This document shows, piece by piece, positions 36,875 through 38,935 of a stretch of DNA of 38,935 nt (position 1 is the first letter of the stretch; every line of letters begins with the position of its first letter). The position numbers and the translations under genes were made by a program. Where the stretch lies: NCBI GenBank assembly GCA_018304605.1, contig JAGVVU010000013.1, forward strand, positions 1 to 38,935. The letters are read 5' to 3'. This stretch comes from Candidatus Aenigmatarchaeota archaeon (GTDB taxonomy: Archaea; Aenigmatarchaeota; Aenigmatarchaeia; GW2011-AR5). Below the pieces are notes generated by a model, which worked only from the letters and a program-made list of their open reading frames with translations, did no database searches and was not told the DNA's origin.

Positions 36875-37318
36875 ATGGAGCCATCGTCAAAATCAAGCGG
36901 CGCAGTCAGGACATTCACCCTGAAAGAGGCAAATGACCTGCTCCCTGCGATAAAAAGGGGCCTCGAAAAGACACTTGTTCTGAACGAACGCATAAAATCC
37001 CTGACAAATGACATGGAGAACCTTGTTTCCATCTGGGGAAAAGACGTGCTTGAAAAAGGCCACATGGACAACGCGTATTATTTCGAAAGGGTCACCCAGA
37101 GGGAGGAAGCTTATCAGGAAATGATGCAGAAGATAAACGAGATACAGTCAAACGGCTGCATTGTGAAGGACGTCGAGACAGGACTTGTCGACTTCTACTT
37201 CAGCAACAAAGGCGAGCTTGTTTTCCTGTGCTGGAGATACGGAGAGCAGTATGTAAGTCACTGGCATTCCATTGACGAGGGCTTCAAGTCGCGACGTGAA
37301 ATACGATGGACGAAGTAA
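36875..37318 (+). CDS. DUF2203 family protein
   Basis: RTFTLKEANDLLP...VDFYFSNKGELVFLCWRYGEQYVSHWHSIDEGFKSRREI. Confidence 0.85.
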   Translation: MEPSSKSSGAVRTFTLKEANDLLPAIKRGLEKTLVLNERIKSLTNDMENLVSIWGKDVLEKGHMDNAYYFERVTQREEAYQEMMQKINEIQSNGCIVKDVETGLVDFYFSNKGELVFLCWRYGEQYVSHWHSIDEGFKSRREIRWTK

Positions 37319-37350
37319 TCCCAATTTAACTTTTTCTTCCAATTAGAATC

Positions 37351-38127
37351 ATGCATGAGGATACACAGGGCGCTGGCTTATTTCAGCGGCGCGCCGAGCG
37401 ATTAAAGGGGAACCTTTCGAAAATAAGATACAAGATAGCAGTCATGAGCGGGAAGGGCGGCGTTGGCAAGACGACAGTCGCAGTCAACCTGGCGTGCATG
37501 CTGGCGAAGAAGGGAAATGCTGTTGGTCTCCTTGACGCCGATATAGACTGCCCCAATGTCGCTCAGATGATGAACATTGAAGAGAAGTTCGAAAAAGACG
37601 ATAACGGCTTCATACCCCCCGAAAAATACGGCGTAAAAGCATCATCCATGTCGCTTATTGAAATGGAATCCGGACCGACCATGTGGCGGGGTCCCCTAAT
37701 ACACAGCGCAATCATGCAGCTCATGGAGCTGACCAACTGGGATTCCCTGGATTACCTGATAATAGACATGCCTCCGGGGACGAGCGATGCAGCCCTGACT
37801 GTAATGCAATTCATCGGCATAGATGCTGTGGTTGTTGTTACGACATCGCAGGAGCTTTCCATGACAGACGCGACCAAATCCGCAAAGATGGCCCTCGGCT
37901 TCTACAAGCCGGTCGGCATAGTCGAGAACATGTCGGGCGAGGTCTTCGGAAGCGGCGGCGGCGAAACGATAGCAGGCGAATTATCAGTCCCGTTTCTTGG
38001 CCGCATAGAGCTTTCGAAGCAGATGCGTGATTGCTGCGACAGGGGCGCGCCGGCTGTCGTCAACAATGTAAACGTCAAGAATTTTGAAGTCATTGCAAAC
38101 AACCTGGAAAAGGTCCTTGCGGGATGA
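37351..38127 (+). CDS. Mrp/NBP35 family Fe-S carrier P-loop ATPase
   Basis: AVMSGKGGVGKTTVAVNLA; DYLIIDMPPGTSDAAL. Confidence 0.93.
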   Translation: MHEDTQGAGLFQRRAERLKGNLSKIRYKIAVMSGKGGVGKTTVAVNLACMLAKKGNAVGLLDADIDCPNVAQMMNIEEKFEKDDNGFIPPEKYGVKASSMSLIEMESGPTMWRGPLIHSAIMQLMELTNWDSLDYLIIDMPPGTSDAALTVMQFIGIDAVVVVTTSQELSMTDATKSAKMALGFYKPVGIVENMSGEVFGSGGGETIAGELSVPFLGRIELSKQMRDCCDRGAPAVVNNVNVKNFEVIANNLEKVLAG

Positions 38128-38152
38128 TATGACCTTTGAGAGCATGGCATCC

Positions 38153-38202
38153 AGAATGCATTGAGTTTCATCTGTTTGCTAAATCAGTATTCAATGCATT
38201 CT
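38153..38202. repeat. 12-bp inverted repeat between Mrp and Rieske genes
   Basis: AGAATGCATTGA ... TCAATGCATTCT. Confidence 0.6.
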
Positions 38203-38235
38203 AGGATAAAAAGCTTTTGCATCATAGTGATGATT

Positions 38236-38535
38236 ATGTTCGTTAAAGTTGCAAATGTGAATGAGATAAAGCCCGGGCAGGGCAAAACTGTAAGCGCAAA
38301 CGGCGTGGACATTGCAATTTTCAATGTGGACGGCACTTTCTATGCAATAAAAAATACATGCCCTCACAAGGGCGGACCTCTCGGCGAGGGAATGCTTGAG
38401 GGCAATGTTGTGGCATGCCCCTGGCATGGCTGGAGATTTGACGTTGCAACAGGCATCTCGCCTGTAATGCAAAGCGTGACAGTGGCGAAATTCGAAGTCA
38501 AAGTAGAAGGCGACGATGTGCTCGTCAATCTGTAA
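38236..38535 (+). CDS. Rieske-type [2Fe-2S] ferredoxin
   Basis: NTCPHKGGPL...VACPWHGWRFD. Confidence 0.92.
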   Translation: MFVKVANVNEIKPGQGKTVSANGVDIAIFNVDGTFYAIKNTCPHKGGPLGEGMLEGNVVACPWHGWRFDVATGISPVMQSVTVAKFEVKVEGDDVLVNL

Positions 38536-38588
38536 TTTCCATGTGACGTATTCCAGTCTTTTAATTCTTTCTTTCTATTATCTAGTAC

Positions 38589-38935
38589 ATGAAAAACAGC
38601 ATAGTCGCGTACGAATTAGTCCGGTCAAAGAGTGATAGGCGCGTTCTTTCGTGGAACGCCAGAGACACAAGCGAAGATTCCGACATTATTTCAGAAGTGA
38701 CATCTGTAAACTTGCAGGATTTGGGCTACAATACTCGCCCAGAAGATTACGGCATCGTTCACCTTACGTATAAGGGGCCTGACAGCGACCGGGTCAGGGA
38801 AAGGATTGGAGAAGGCATACAACATATAACGCTTAGCAATCTTCCAGTTCCATATCACTTGCCAAAAGCTTATTTTGATCTTAATCATTACAATTCTGAC
38901 AGAATCACGGAAACCAGGGGTCTCTTGTGGAGGTT
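38589..38935 (+). CDS. partial hypothetical CDS running off the window (not in ORF track)
   Basis: Open frame MKNSIVAYELVRSKSDRRVLSWNARDTSEDSD... to the last base. Confidence 0.55.
   Translation, partial: MKNSIVAYELVRSKSDRRVLSWNARDTSEDSDIISEVTSVNLQDLGYNTRPEDYGIVHLTYKGPDSDRVRERIGEGIQHITLSNLPVPYHLPKAYFDLNHYNSDRITETRGLLWR

Noticed and set aside
1-38935. CRISPR array or cas genes
   Set aside because: No regularly spaced direct repeats seen and no recognisable Cas proteins

Overview
Archaeal window (38.9 kb; AT-rich TATA-type promoters, archaeal gene families, BHB-type tRNA introns), with a DPANN-like feel, though lineage cannot be fixed from sequence alone. Readable content: CDC48 ATPase; two paralogous mini zinc-binding ORFs around an HExxH protein; type II methionine aminopeptidase; pyrF/pyrE; an Lhr-type helicase with a partner phosphoesterase; a lamin-tail surface protein; a type IV pilin; a fragmented pyruvate:ferredoxin oxidoreductase / ADP-forming acyl-CoA synthetase (POR/ACD) operon; three intron-containing tRNA genes (Ser-GCU, Val-UAC, Glu-UUC; five inferred introns); a tetraether-synthase-like (Tes) radical SAM protein embedded in a Fe-S/ferredoxin neighbourhood; an intact 2-oxoacid:ferredoxin oxidoreductase (KorAB); PAP2, PHP, DUF2203, Mrp/NBP35 and Rieske genes. 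Most notable: (1) tandem tRNA-Ser/tRNA-Val genes with four introns including D-arm and T-arm positions, plus a D-loop intron in tRNA-Glu; (2) a POR/ACD locus whose beta subunit lost Fe-S ligand cysteines, whose delta and ACD-alpha genes are frame-disrupted, and which is interrupted by foreign-looking genes and palindromic elements; (3) a Tes-centred Fe-S cluster with two CxxAxxC ferredoxins and a DUF1858-IscA fusion; (4) a k-turn-like RNA element, a repeated 3'-end element, and several strong palindromes. All family calls are from reading motifs, with no database search.
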